A DNA stretch of 64,000 nucleotides, from assembly GCA_018654845.1 (NCBI GenBank), contig JABIKU010000002.1, positions 1-64,000 on the forward strand, read 5' to 3'. Origin of the DNA: Methanobacteriota archaeon. GTDB taxonomy: Archaea; Thermoplasmatota; Poseidoniia; Poseidoniales; Thalassarchaeaceae. The notes under the pieces are model-generated. The model saw only the letters and a list, made by a program, of their open reading frames with translations, made no database searches and had not been told where the DNA came from. The translations under genes were made by a program, and so were the position numbers. This document shows positions 46,256 to 56,080 of this stretch, in pieces (position 1 is the first letter of the stretch; every line of letters begins with the position of its first letter).

Positions 46256-48127
46256 TCATTCTTCTGGAGCACATTGGGGATATTCTGTCTGCATCGGAGG
46301 TGAAAATAAATCATCACAATCGCGTTGAACGACAGATAAGCTTAGCACGCTTGTTGTATCTAACGCCAAAGTAACCGGTAGAATTGAAACTGGGCTTGGA
46401 ACATAATCCTCACCCGTTTGAGTAATAATCAAATGAATTCCATCATCAGCAGGAATTACAACATCCATCCCGAAAAATTCCATTTTTGCCACAACGGTTT
46501 CACCGGGTGAAAGTGTTTCTCCGTCCTTTCCACCATCATGGAATCGCAAATCCATAACAGCATGACCGAGGTGCATACCAGTGCTTGCTTGAACCATTTC
46601 AACGAAGAGATGGCCACTGGTTGCTAAGAGTGAAATCGTTGCAGTTACATGGAATGTCGGTGTGCCAACAATTCTCGTTTCATATTCAAAAAATGGACAT
46701 TCCATACGTAATTCAGAGGTAGCAGTGACCGTTTCTCCACCACCTATAATCGAACAATCATCCATTGTATATGGCAACCAAATTTGGTCGAGAGGAGGAT
46801 AAGAATCTTCGACTCGCCAGCCGCCTATATTATCTTGTATCTCAGCAATTAATCGTGGCTGAGGACCTTCGTTCTTTAGATAGAAATCAAACCACTCCAA
46901 AAGGTCATCAGCCCAATCCCAACGCAGTGTGAACGGTAATGCTTCAGCACCCCTGCCGCTGCTCAATCCTTCGTGACCACTTCGTCGGTCGGGGTAATCA
47001 TGCCCCCATTGGCCATACAATCCTTTGACATCAAAACCAGCATCTCGGAGAAGTTGATGGGTCGGGAATGCCATATGTGGATCGACATTCCAATCTTGCA
47101 TACCGTGAACGATATACACTGAGCCGTTGTAATTCGCTAAAGCACGGTCGAGAAAAGTTCGCTCTTCCCAGTAATCGCTACCAGTCCAACCCAAATTATC
47201 GCCGGTAATATAAGCACCTGGACCCGCATAATAGCCCTCCAAATAGCCTTCACAAATATTTTCAACATCTTCCAGATCACCATCGATTCCGAAGTTTCCA
47301 TAGACGCCATTGTGCATTATCGCACCACGAGCTTCCATGCTGCCATTACGCCACATTAAGTCATGAGCGCCAATTAAACCAGACATCGGCACAATGGTCT
47401 TGAGATATTGAGAACCCATCGCTGCCGCTTCCCAAGGAGTCGATCCGTCGTATGATTTTCCGATGATGCCGACGGCACCATTTGAGAACGGTGCTTGACC
47501 GAGATATTCTACTGCAGCGTGAATTCCTTCCTGTTCATCATAGCCCATTAAATCCATACAATGATTTGATTCGCCTGTACCAAATACGCTAATCTGGGCA
47601 ACACCATAACCGTGTGGAACGAAATTTTCGATAAGAAAACGACCTAAGCGATCTGCGGGAGTTAGAGCATCTACATCACCATCATCATAATATGGGCCTA
47701 TTTCAGACAAAATCGGAACTTTACATTCGTCAGCAATTTCAGCTGAGTCATAATCACACCCTTCGATAATAGGTAACCACAATCCCATGTGAACTTCTGC
47801 TCCACCAGTCACCCCCGCTCCTCCATCAGAAACTGAAATTGCAGGGACTGGGATGTAAATCGAGCGAGCTTCACCAATTCCATATGAACCATTAATCGAT
47901 ACTCGACTGAAAACATCATCATCGCGATAAACCAAATTTGCTCGGTTTTCGACTGCAGGAAGCCAATGTTCCCCCTCTTCCTCGCCACTGGTCAAAACCT
48001 CACTGCCAAAGCAACCCGAAAGGGTCGGCATAAGCAGAATTAGAATGAGTAGCAAACTCAATGATTGGCCTTTCACGCGCTTCGCGCGTCTTAGACCACT
48101 CAAGACTGTTCTGATGTAGAGAGTCAA
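46256..48127 (-). CDS. CocE/NonD (S15/X-Pro peptidase-like) hydrolase, predicted lipoprotein
   Basis: Lipobox-like MPTLSGC after hydrophobic [41 protein letters not shown] (nucleophile elbow); C-term beta-sandwich [20 protein letters not shown]. Confidence 0.85.
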   Translation of the reverse strand: MTLYIRTVLSGLRRAKRVKGQSLSLLLILILLMPTLSGCFGSEVLTSGEEEGEHWLPAVENRANLVYRDDDVFSRVSINGSYGIGEARSIYIPVPAISVSDGGAGVTGGAEVHMGLWLPIIEGCDYDSAEIADECKVPILSEIGPYYDDGDVDALTPADRLGRFLIENFVPHGYGVAQISVFGTGESNHCMDLMGYDEQEGIHAAVEYLGQAPFSNGAVGIIGKSYDGSTPWEAAAMGSQYLKTIVPMSGLIGAHDLMWRNGSMEARGAIMHNGVYGNFGIDGDLEDVENICEGYLEGYYAGPGAYITGDNLGWTGSDYWEERTFLDRALANYNGSVYIVHGMQDWNVDPHMAFPTHQLLRDAGFDVKGLYGQWGHDYPDRRSGHEGLSSGRGAEALPFTLRWDWADDLLEWFDFYLKNEGPQPRLIAEIQDNIGGWRVEDSYPPLDQIWLPYTMDDCSIIGGGETVTATSELRMECPFFEYETRIVGTPTFHVTATISLLATSGHLFVEMVQASTGMHLGHAVMDLRFHDGGKDGETLSPGETVVAKMEFFGMDVVIPADDGIHLIITQTGEDYVPSPVSILPVTLALDTTSVLSLSVVQRDCDDLFSPPMQTEYPQCAPEE

Positions 48128-48156
48128 TGAATTAAGACTAGTATCATACCTGGTGA

Positions 48157-49773
48157 TTAATCTAATCTAATCTCGGCACTGACGAATTTGATGTAGCGCT
48201 GTTCCTCATTCTCCTCAAACGGATGCGGGCCAATATTCTGCTGGTAAGCGATACCGAGACGAGTTCCGTCTGCACTGATCACCGTTTCGAAAAAATCATG
48301 CAAAGCGTGTGTATCTCCTTCAGCCTCCTCGTAAGCAGTTACTGTGTGTAGCGGAGTAGGGTCAGCGACAGAGAATACCCAAGAGTCATTTTCCTGAGGG
48401 CTTTGAAGGGCTCCAGCGTAAAGGAACCATTGCTTGCCAGCGGTATAATCATCCTCACTTGCATTTTGATTGAAATCAAGACCGTAAAAGGCAATAGACA
48501 TCACATCATTATCTGAAATTGAAACAAATGGATACATGCTTATTCCACGCTCAAAAGGAGTGATTTCCCAAGATGACCAGTTCAATCCTCTGTCATATGA
48601 AACAGCGATCCACATATCCCATGGTCCAGTTCCACCATCTGGACAATCTGCCCAAATTACTGCAACTGTCCCGTTCTCGTTGGTTTCAACGACAGGGTAG
48701 CCTTCGGGGCAGTTTCCATTTCTCGGACCGAGTTCGATGGGAGTCTGCCAGGTGCCATCTGATGGGCTTGGACCAGTCCCCCTTCCGTAATCATCAGAAA
48801 TTCGAATTTGCACTGTTCCGCTGTTTGAATCAGCACTCTCTTGTGCGACGTAAACATAGGTTCCATTTTGTTCGGAGGCAATTGTCGACCAACCACCGGG
48901 CATTGCATAACACTGGCTAAATGATGCGCCACCATTTTCTGAATGATAGTACCAGTAGCGACCACTATCTCCACTGCATTCAGGTGGACTCGCTCCTGAA
49001 TTCCCAAGGTAGTGAACGATGCCATCTCCTTGGGCAGCAACCCACGGTCTGTCATCAGCTGCCATCGTGTTCATTCGGTCACAAATGCCACCTTCGTAGA
49101 TATTTCCACCATCGATGAATTTGTGCCACCAATTATCTTCCAAAGTAGTGTCGAGATAGTATATCACATCCTCTCCATCGACTGCAATATCACCTTCATC
49201 ACCGAGGCATTCCGAGCCACCGGCGAGGTAATTTGCAGTCAAATGATTGCCCGGAGTAGGATCGAAATTATCACCCGGGCTCCAAGTCAAACCTCCATCA
49301 TTCGAAATCCAAAACCAACTGGCCCAATAATCCCAAGATGTATCACGACCTTCTTCACACGCATACCATAATCCAAGATCTCCACCAAGAATTGGCCCGA
49401 AAGGAGTCGCTTCACCGCCCCAGCGCAGATCTTTGTGGGCGGTGATGAACATATTTCCCTCCGAATCCATAGCAAGGCTCGGCTCGTAACCGATACCAAA
49501 TTCTGGTAAATCTTGGCCATTAGATTCATCGATACACTCTTCCGCACGCGGCATAAAAACCGCCTCATTCCATTCAAGATCGAGGGCATTTCGTTGCCTA
49601 TCGTCATCTTTGATGATGAAATTCGTAGAAATCGACATGAGTGAAGCTGCAAGGACGATAGTGACGACAACAATAGCCGAAATACTGCCAATTACAAAGC
49701 GATGACGAAAGAATGTGCGCAGATCGCTGGCCGTTTCAAAAACAGCCCAGGCACCCTCAATTAGCTCGCGCAT
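48157..49773 (-). CDS. Membrane-anchored BNR/Asp-box (sialidase-fold-like) exoprotein
   Basis: N-terminal TM ([24 protein letters not shown]); Asp-box-like [11 protein letters not shown] and [11 protein letters not shown]. Confidence 0.75.
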   Translation of the reverse strand: MRELIEGAWAVFETASDLRTFFRHRFVIGSISAIVVVTIVLAASLMSISTNFIIKDDDRQRNALDLEWNEAVFMPRAEECIDESNGQDLPEFGIGYEPSLAMDSEGNMFITAHKDLRWGGEATPFGPILGGDLGLWYACEEGRDTSWDYWASWFWISNDGGLTWSPGDNFDPTPGNHLTANYLAGGSECLGDEGDIAVDGEDVIYYLDTTLEDNWWHKFIDGGNIYEGGICDRMNTMAADDRPWVAAQGDGIVHYLGNSGASPPECSGDSGRYWYYHSENGGASFSQCYAMPGGWSTIASEQNGTYVYVAQESADSNSGTVQIRISDDYGRGTGPSPSDGTWQTPIELGPRNGNCPEGYPVVETNENGTVAVIWADCPDGGTGPWDMWIAVSYDRGLNWSSWEITPFERGISMYPFVSISDNDVMSIAFYGLDFNQNASEDDYTAGKQWFLYAGALQSPQENDSWVFSVADPTPLHTVTAYEEAEGDTHALHDFFETVISADGTRLGIAYQQNIGPHPFEENEEQRYIKFVSAEIRLD

Positions 49774-49849
49774 TAGCCATCCGTCAACGGTGATGTTCTA
49801 AGTGTTCGTTCATAGATGAGTTCATGAGCAGAGGCATTAAGCGATTCTC

Positions 49850-50731
49850 GTGGAGGAATCCAACCGACGGAAATTGCTACGCTTACAGCGTATGGAAGCA
49901 ACTGAAAAAGAGGTTTACCACCGCCTTGCCAAGCAACAAAGAGATCCTCTAAATGCTGCAATTCTTGAAGGAATTGCCCTTGAAGAGGAGCGACACGAAT
50001 CCATAATTGCAGAAATGACTGATGAAACAGTAAATCCGGCTATGTTTCGGGTGTGGCTACAAGTCATTTTAGCAAAATTACTTGGATTGACTTTTTCTGT
50101 CAAAATGATGGAAAAAACCGAGCGGGATATCTCAGCAGAATATCGGAAACTCGGACTTCATGATATCGCTGATGAAGAAGATGCCCATGAAGAGAAATTG
50201 ATAGAGATGCTCGAAGAAGATGCTTTGCTTTACCTCGGAAGTGTGATTCTTGGGTTGTCCGATGCATTAGTCGAACTAACTGGCGCATTAGCAGGTCTTA
50301 CTTTCGCATTTCAATCACTAAATTTGGTCGCACTGGCTGGACTTGTTACAGGTATTGCAGCATCTTTCAGCATGGCAGCATCAGAATATCTCTCTACAAA
50401 AGAAGAGTCAGATGGACGCTCCCCGTTCAAAGCGGCTGGATTTACCGGCATAGCTTACATCATCACAGTATTCTTGCTAGTAATGCCCTATTTGCTCCTA
50501 CAAGCAGATGACCCGTTTCGTTACGGTCTTGCACCACATGTCCAAGCTCTTGGTTGCACACTCGGCATCGGCTTCGCTATAATTGCAACATTCAATGGTT
50601 ATGTCGCCATCGCACAAGATGAACCTTTCAACAAGCGATTTGCAGAGATGGCGGGAATCTTAATCGTTGTCAGCGCTATTTCATTCGGAATTGGCATAGC
50701 GCTGCGTTCTTGGTTTGGCGTAGAAATATAA
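49850..50731 (+). CDS. Ferritin-like (rubrerythrin) + VIT1/CCC1 transporter fusion
   Basis: N-term EATEKEVYHRLAKQQRDPLNAAILEGIALEEERHESII...EEDAHEEKLIEML (ExxH helices); C-term DALVELTGALAGLTFAFQSLNLVALAGLVTGIAASFSMAASEYLSTKEE (VIT1). Confidence 0.9.
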   Translation: MEESNRRKLLRLQRMEATEKEVYHRLAKQQRDPLNAAILEGIALEEERHESIIAEMTDETVNPAMFRVWLQVILAKLLGLTFSVKMMEKTERDISAEYRKLGLHDIADEEDAHEEKLIEMLEEDALLYLGSVILGLSDALVELTGALAGLTFAFQSLNLVALAGLVTGIAASFSMAASEYLSTKEESDGRSPFKAAGFTGIAYIITVFLLVMPYLLLQADDPFRYGLAPHVQALGCTLGIGFAIIATFNGYVAIAQDEPFNKRFAEMAGILIVVSAISFGIGIALRSWFGVEI

Positions 50732-50823
50732 TCGAAATACCTTCTTATTCATATTTTGACACAACACTCGACAATGTTGGATAATGTATCAACCCCTTAA
50801 TTTTATATCTACGAGGCTGCTGA

Positions 50824-51276
50824 GTGATATTGAGAAATATGAAACGGCAACAATTTGCAACCTCTATGTTAACATTAGCAATGATAACATTCGCAGGTCT
50901 TCTGATAATGTTTGTACCTGCCAAAGATAATGGCCAAGGAGCCGAGGGACAAAACTTAGGAGAAGTTACTAACCTTGATGAAACATCTTCTACGGACAAC
51001 TCCTCTACTGCTGTATCTTCATCCAGTAATCCGGAAGTTTTCGACACAGTCATGACAGATCATGATGATGATGATTGGGATGATGATGATGATTACGAAG
51101 ATGACGAAGATTCTGAAGACGAAGAAGATGACGGCGATTCAGAAGATGAGGAAGATGACGAGGATTCTGAAGACGAAGAAGATGACGGCGATTCAGAAGA
51201 TGAGGAAGATGACGAGGATTCTGAAGACGAAGAAGATGACGGCGATTCAGAAGATGACGAAGATGATGAAGACTGA
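50824..51276 (+). CDS. Secreted/anchored protein with extremely acidic SEDEEDDGD tandem repeats
   Basis: N-terminal hydrophobic helix (FATSMLTLAMITFAGLLIMFV), Ser/Thr-rich linker, then (D/E)-only repeats. Confidence 0.75.
   Translation: MILRNMKRQQFATSMLTLAMITFAGLLIMFVPAKDNGQGAEGQNLGEVTNLDETSSTDNSSTAVSSSSNPEVFDTVMTDHDDDDWDDDDDYEDDEDSEDEEDDGDSEDEEDDEDSEDEEDDGDSEDEEDDEDSEDEEDDGDSEDDEDDED
51109..51270 (+). repeat. 54-bp near-perfect tandem repeat, 3 copies (last diverging at its 3' end)
   Basis: Unit gattctgaagacgaagaagatgacggcgattcagaagatgaggaagatgacgag starts at 51109, 51163 and 51217. Confidence 0.95.
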
Positions 51277-51285
51277 GGGTTTTCA

Positions 51286-52584
51286 TTGGATTCAAACAAT
51301 TCATTCTCTCGATATTCATTTCTATTTGTAATCGTAGCCCTATTACTTGTAGGTGACAAAGTTAGTCCACCGATGATTCAAAGTGTCGACGCAGCTTCAC
51401 AATCCTGCCAAAGTTGCCATGGATCGTATCGAGAAGCAGGATTATCGATGTATTCATCCCAACCTCTTGTTGCGAGTGCAGAAAATACGCTACGATGGAC
51501 TGTTTCTGCCCCTTGGAGAAACGATTGGATCGAACCAAATATGGAAATCACAGTATTGAATGGAATTGTTGATAATACAAATTTTGTCCCTTGGCAAGGT
51601 AATTTAGCTGCAGGTAGCTCGATTTCAGGATGGCTCAACGTCACCCCAGATCATAATGCAACTGAAATTGAAATCGCCATCACTCTCGATGTTGTAGCAT
51701 ATTACGACCACGCTTCATCAAAACGGCCTGATCGTCAATTCGAATCGGTTAGAATCTCAATGGTTGTAATTGTTGAACAAAAAAATTTGGCATTGAGCCC
51801 ATCATTGGTTTCACTCGAAGAAGGAAACAATCAAACATCATCTAAATTGTTTAATCTCGGTTCACAAACAATTACTGAACTCAATGGAACGGCACAACGA
51901 GGAATTGTAAGATTCGCACAATTAATCAATACATCTGGAGAGATTACAACGACAAATTATTCTGGAAGTTTAGAACCAGGGTGGGGCGTTATTGTATCAT
52001 ATACTGGCCCTGAACCTGCTTCGAATGGGACGGATGTTTTGATAACTGGAAAATTGCCTTCGGGAGTTACTACCAGTGCATCAATGAGTGTGATTCCTAT
52101 CCCAATTCCAGCACAATTACCCGATCCTCCACTTTCAGGAAAAGTTGCAGTATTCTATGGCTGGCTCGGAGTTGTAGTATTGGGCTTATTGATGGTTCAA
52201 GGATTCTCAAAACGTGCACTCGATCGTATCTACAAAGATAATTACAAATCTGCAAAAAAGCAAGAAATTGATTGGGATGCAGAAATGCCGGCTGAGCGGG
52301 CGACCTATTGGTGGTGGCTTCATTATTCCTTGTTGGGTGCAGTCATTACCTTCACTGCAATCCATGTACTTGGTTTTGGTATCTCTGATACGATGCCCCC
52401 TTTAAGCGCTGATATTTGGTTAGGTATTATCGCTATTGCAATTATTGCAATTGCGGGATACTCAGGACTTTATCCAAAACTTTCACGGAAATATTTACCT
52501 TGGTTTTCTTTCCGAAAAGGGCACATGATTTTGGCAATTATTGGAACTATTTTGGCTCTTTGGCATAGTTATATTCTATGGTGA
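51286..52584 (+). CDS. Membrane protein with one CxxCH c-heme site and C-terminal bis-His (b-type) TM domain
   Basis: Signal, then CQSCHG; beta-rich ectodomain; C-terminal TMs with two H-x13-H pairs (codons at 52321/52363 and 52522/52564). Confidence 0.7.
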   Translation: MDSNNSFSRYSFLFVIVALLLVGDKVSPPMIQSVDAASQSCQSCHGSYREAGLSMYSSQPLVASAENTLRWTVSAPWRNDWIEPNMEITVLNGIVDNTNFVPWQGNLAAGSSISGWLNVTPDHNATEIEIAITLDVVAYYDHASSKRPDRQFESVRISMVVIVEQKNLALSPSLVSLEEGNNQTSSKLFNLGSQTITELNGTAQRGIVRFAQLINTSGEITTTNYSGSLEPGWGVIVSYTGPEPASNGTDVLITGKLPSGVTTSASMSVIPIPIPAQLPDPPLSGKVAVFYGWLGVVVLGLLMVQGFSKRALDRIYKDNYKSAKKQEIDWDAEMPAERATYWWWLHYSLLGAVITFTAIHVLGFGISDTMPPLSADIWLGIIAIAIIAIAGYSGLYPKLSRKYLPWFSFRKGHMILAIIGTILALWHSYILW

Positions 52585-52660
52585 CTTTGATTTTCTAGAA
52601 TTTGAAAATCCAATACCCTACATAGAAGGGTTTGATGATGCAAGCCTTCTCGCCGACTTT

Positions 52661-54163
52661 ATGAATGCGTATGATGAACTACTTGCACGACTGAAAGATA
52701 TCGATTTGATTTCACAAATAGGGGGCCTGCTCGGATGGGATCAGGAAGTGATGATGCCACCGAAAGCTGCAGCACTCAGAGCTGAACAAATCTCATGGAT
52801 TTCAAAGACTGGCCATTTGAAAATGACCGATGCGAGAATTGGCGAATTACTCGATGAATTAGAATCTCACAAAGATCTGGATGAAGTCCAAGTAGGAAAT
52901 GTTCGACTCGCCCGAAACAGTTACGATAAAGCGACAAAATTGCCAACTGAATTCGTTGGTGAACTGGCAAAACATCAATCCAAATCTCAGATTTCTTGGA
53001 CCGAAGCTCGTGCCAAAGATGACTTCTCTATCTTTCGTGATGACCTTGTAAAGATGGTTGAAATGAGCCGCCTGAAGGCGGATTATTTAGGATATGAAAA
53101 CCTCCGTTACGATGCTCTTCTCGATCTTTATGAATCGGGCCTAACAGTTGCTCGTGTTGACCCACTTTTCGCAGGACTGCGCGACAATGTCGCACCTCTA
53201 GTCAAAGCTGTAATCGATAGCGGAAAACGGCCAAACATGTCTTTTGTTGAAGATAATAAGTGGGGTCAAGCTGGTCAAGAAGCGCTTTCACACGCTGTTT
53301 CCGAGACCATTGGTTTCGACTTTTCTGCCGGCCGCCGCGACGCATCTACACACCCATTCTGTGGCGGCTCAAATCCAGATGATGTTCGATGGACGACCCG
53401 ATATAGCGAGAGTGATCCATTCGGCTCGCTTTATGGTTCGATGCACGAAACCGGCCACGGACTCTACGAACAGGGCAGACCCCGCAGCCTAGATTTCCAA
53501 CCAACAGGAAATGCGAATGGCCTCGGTGTGCACGAGAGTCAGAGTCGACTTTGGGAAAACCAAGTTGGTCGAAGCAGAGAATTTTGCGAGTGGGCTTTGC
53601 CATTATGGCAAGAAAGTTTTCCAGAATTTATGGAAGGTGTGAGTGCAGAGGATCTCTGGCGTGCGGTAAATCTAGTTGAGCCGAGTTTGATTCGGGTTGA
53701 AGCAGACGAGGCGACTTACAATCTACACATTATGATTCGATATGAAGTCGAAAAGCAACTGATTGCTGGAGAAATTGAAGTCGATGACCTTCCTCAAGTT
53801 TGGGACGATATGTATGAAGAATTCTTGGGAATCAGAGCACCAAACCACACTTTAGGCGTCCTACAAGACATTCACTGGTCCTTCGGAGCCTTCGGATATT
53901 TCCCGACTTACACATTGGGCAACCTCTACTCAGCTCAGTTGTTAGAAGCTGCCCGCAAAGTTTTGCCTGATCACGATGAGCAGATCCGTAATGGTGAATT
54001 TGAGCCACTATTGGCATGGATGCGCGAGCATGTTCACGCACGTGGTAGCATTATCGAGCCGGCCGCCCTCATTGAGGAAGCAACCGGCTCGCCACCTTCG
54101 CCTGATGCATTTGTCGCGTACCTACGAGACAAAATTGAACGACTTTACGGCGTTTCAGCATAA
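52661..54163 (+). CDS. Carboxypeptidase M32 (Taq-type metallocarboxypeptidase)
   Basis: GSMHETGHGLYEQG (HExxH), GVHESQSRLWENQVGRSREF, HPFCGGSNPDDVRWTTRY, NLYSAQLLEAARK. Confidence 0.95.
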   Translation: MNAYDELLARLKDIDLISQIGGLLGWDQEVMMPPKAAALRAEQISWISKTGHLKMTDARIGELLDELESHKDLDEVQVGNVRLARNSYDKATKLPTEFVGELAKHQSKSQISWTEARAKDDFSIFRDDLVKMVEMSRLKADYLGYENLRYDALLDLYESGLTVARVDPLFAGLRDNVAPLVKAVIDSGKRPNMSFVEDNKWGQAGQEALSHAVSETIGFDFSAGRRDASTHPFCGGSNPDDVRWTTRYSESDPFGSLYGSMHETGHGLYEQGRPRSLDFQPTGNANGLGVHESQSRLWENQVGRSREFCEWALPLWQESFPEFMEGVSAEDLWRAVNLVEPSLIRVEADEATYNLHIMIRYEVEKQLIAGEIEVDDLPQVWDDMYEEFLGIRAPNHTLGVLQDIHWSFGAFGYFPTYTLGNLYSAQLLEAARKVLPDHDEQIRNGEFEPLLAWMREHVHARGSIIEPAALIEEATGSPPSPDAFVAYLRDKIERLYGVSA

Positions 54164-54210
54164 GATTATACCAACGGAAGCGAGAAAACAAACGACGCTT
54201 AGCATCGACC

Positions 54211-55275
54211 ATGTCGAAGCGAAGTCTTTCAAATCTAGCTTCGTTCATTCGCGACATTGGTAGTTCTTGTTCAAAGGTTAGAATCATCGATGGGGTATTG
54301 ATTGCCGGCTCAATAAACGGCAAATTGAATGGCTGGGCAACTTCGACTGGCGAACTGCTTTGGAGTGTCGAAATCGATGGTATCATCGCTGATTTCGATT
54401 TCGAAAATGATACAATTTACACAACCGGGCCGAATAAATTATTCGCATTCTCAACAAATACTGAAAAAATATTGTGGAGTGAAGAATTGGAGGGCGGTGG
54501 CGACTTTGTGCGAATAATCAATGAAGAAATCTGGGTCACATCTTCAGTGTATGATATTGAAGTGTTTGATTTTATCGAGGCAACAACCCAGCGGTTTTCG
54601 AAGAGTGGAAAATTACTAGAAAAGTGGATCATTAACGAACGGCCATGGTTCCTCGGCGCAACACAAGGGGATGTTATTCTCGGCTTAGGTCGCCCTCGTT
54701 GTGGTGGAGTTCGGGTTCTGCCTGGTGAGATGTCCGAGCATTTTTTGCTCAGTAGCAATCAACCTGTGACTTCAGGAGCGAATTCGATTGACCGAATTTA
54801 TTTCGGTCATTCGGATGGGACTGTAAGCACTATCGATTGCAAATCTTTGAAGATTAACGATACCGCTCATCCCTCGGATTCTCTCGTCACTTCGATTATT
54901 AGTTCAGAAAATGGTTGGATATCAGGCCATGAAGATGGAACGATTTGTTTTGATAATATGGATTTTCATTTTGATGGTAAAATCGATTCCATCGCTAATT
55001 TTGATGGAAATTGTTGGGCTAGTTTTTCGAATAATGGTAAAACGAATCTTGTAATCATCGACTCTGCGCAAAGCCAAACTTTCCTGGCTCATGAAAATAG
55101 GGTTAGATTTACCCATTCCGCCGACAAGGGGCTTGCCCTCGGAGATGACTCGGGAAAAGTTCTATTTTTTGAAATTGAAGTTGTCAAGCGCAGACTCGCT
55201 GAAAGTAATAATTCAGAAAAAGATGAGAAAAAGAGGGGACTGCTCAAAGACCGTCTCCGTCAGCTTCGTAGTTGA
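54211..55275 (+). CDS. PQQ/WD40-like beta-propeller protein (no signal peptide)
   Basis: Repeated blades: IIDGVLIAGSINGKLNGWATSTGELLWSVEIDG; NSIDRIYFGHSDGTVSTIDCKSL; NGWISGHEDGTICFDNM. Confidence 0.75.
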   Translation: MSKRSLSNLASFIRDIGSSCSKVRIIDGVLIAGSINGKLNGWATSTGELLWSVEIDGIIADFDFENDTIYTTGPNKLFAFSTNTEKILWSEELEGGGDFVRIINEEIWVTSSVYDIEVFDFIEATTQRFSKSGKLLEKWIINERPWFLGATQGDVILGLGRPRCGGVRVLPGEMSEHFLLSSNQPVTSGANSIDRIYFGHSDGTVSTIDCKSLKINDTAHPSDSLVTSIISSENGWISGHEDGTICFDNMDFHFDGKIDSIANFDGNCWASFSNNGKTNLVIIDSAQSQTFLAHENRVRFTHSADKGLALGDDSGKVLFFEIEVVKRRLAESNNSEKDEKKRGLLKDRLRQLRS

Positions 55276-55382
55276 TATTTTTACAGTGGAAATTAACAAA
55301 ATCATACCCTTGCATACCCCTATTTCCAGTGGACTGCGGCTCTATTGGAGAAAGGTTTATTGACCCGACCCGCACCTGAGAA

Positions 55383-56020
55383 CTTTGCCGCTTCGGTGAA
55401 GGGGTGTGGGGCCGCTTAGGCGGAACCCGCGGGCCACAAGAACCGAGCCCCGGAAATGGGGCGGTAGAACCGGAGATCGAAAGAGAACCGGGGAAGAGTT
55501 GGAACGCCCTGTGGGCGGGAAAACAACGGGAGAACTGAGGTGGGAAGAACCGGACGAAAGGAAGGGGAAAGAAGCAACAGGGAAAGCTGAGGAAAACATA
55601 ACCGAACTGTTTCGACAGGGAAAACACGACCAAAACAGAAAACCATCCCGAAGAGGTAAACGAGCGAAGGGCGGGAACCAGCAATGGAACAGACCTGAGG
55701 CACGGGTACGGGAAAACGAAGAGGAAAAGAACTGGACGCAAGGAAGGGGAAAAGAAACGGAGAGGAAACGAACTGGGAACGAGAGCGCAGAAATGCGTGG
55801 AGGACCAATACCGAGACGTGAAAAGAACTGGTGAGAGCTAGGGATGGAAGCGGAGACGGCGAAAGATGGAGAGATCCAACAAGAGTCGGAAAAGGACGAG
55901 GAGACACAAGTAGTCTCGGAGTCATCTACCCTTGGAAAGCAGGGGCCTTAGGGCCCCGGCGGACCGGGGACCCTGCGGAGTAGCAGGGAAAATGCTCCCC
56001 CAATGTGCATTTTTCCTGCT
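55383..56020 (+). ncRNA. Candidate long structured ncRNA, purine-rich/U-depleted, ending in strong hairpins
   Basis: ~800-bp gap between convergent genes; T about 7.5% and purines about 75% over 55441-55920 (hand count); hairpins CCGC-TTAG-GCGG (55412-55423), GCCCC-GGAAAT-GGGGC (55447-55462), CGCCC-TGT-GGGCG (55505-55517) and the 3' set at 55942-56020. Boundaries estimated. Confidence 0.5.
55982..56020 (+). terminator. Long stem-loop at the 3' end of the candidate ncRNA (terminator or processing element)
   Basis: AGCAGGGAAAATGC (55982-55995) / GCATTTTTCCTGCT (56007-56020): 14-bp stem with one G-U wobble. Confidence 0.4.
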
Positions 56021-56080
56021 GCTCCCACCTAATTCAAAAGCCCATTATTTTCTAAGACCTTAGCGGAGCGTTTCTCAATT

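Noticed and set aside
51109-51270. Regular direct repeats that might suggest a CRISPR-like array
   Set aside because: Units are contiguous 54-bp tandem copies with no unique spacers, in frame within an acidic protein ORF.
51093-51359. Minus-strand poly-Ser ORF
   Set aside because: Antisense of the SEDEEDDGD repeat; a composition artefact.
55244-55925. Minus-strand ORFs (165, 169 and 80 aa) and the plus ORF 55406-55834 as genes
   Set aside because: Products are low-complexity Ser/Pro/Phe/Leu-rich or Arg/Glu/Gly-rich, as expected from a purine-rich strand with few stops. No recognisable domain.
55383-56020. RNase P RNA or SRP RNA identity for the purine-rich segment
   Set aside because: I could not find the conserved RNase P core motifs or the SRP helix-8 motif by eye. 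Rfam/Infernal is needed for a definitive answer.
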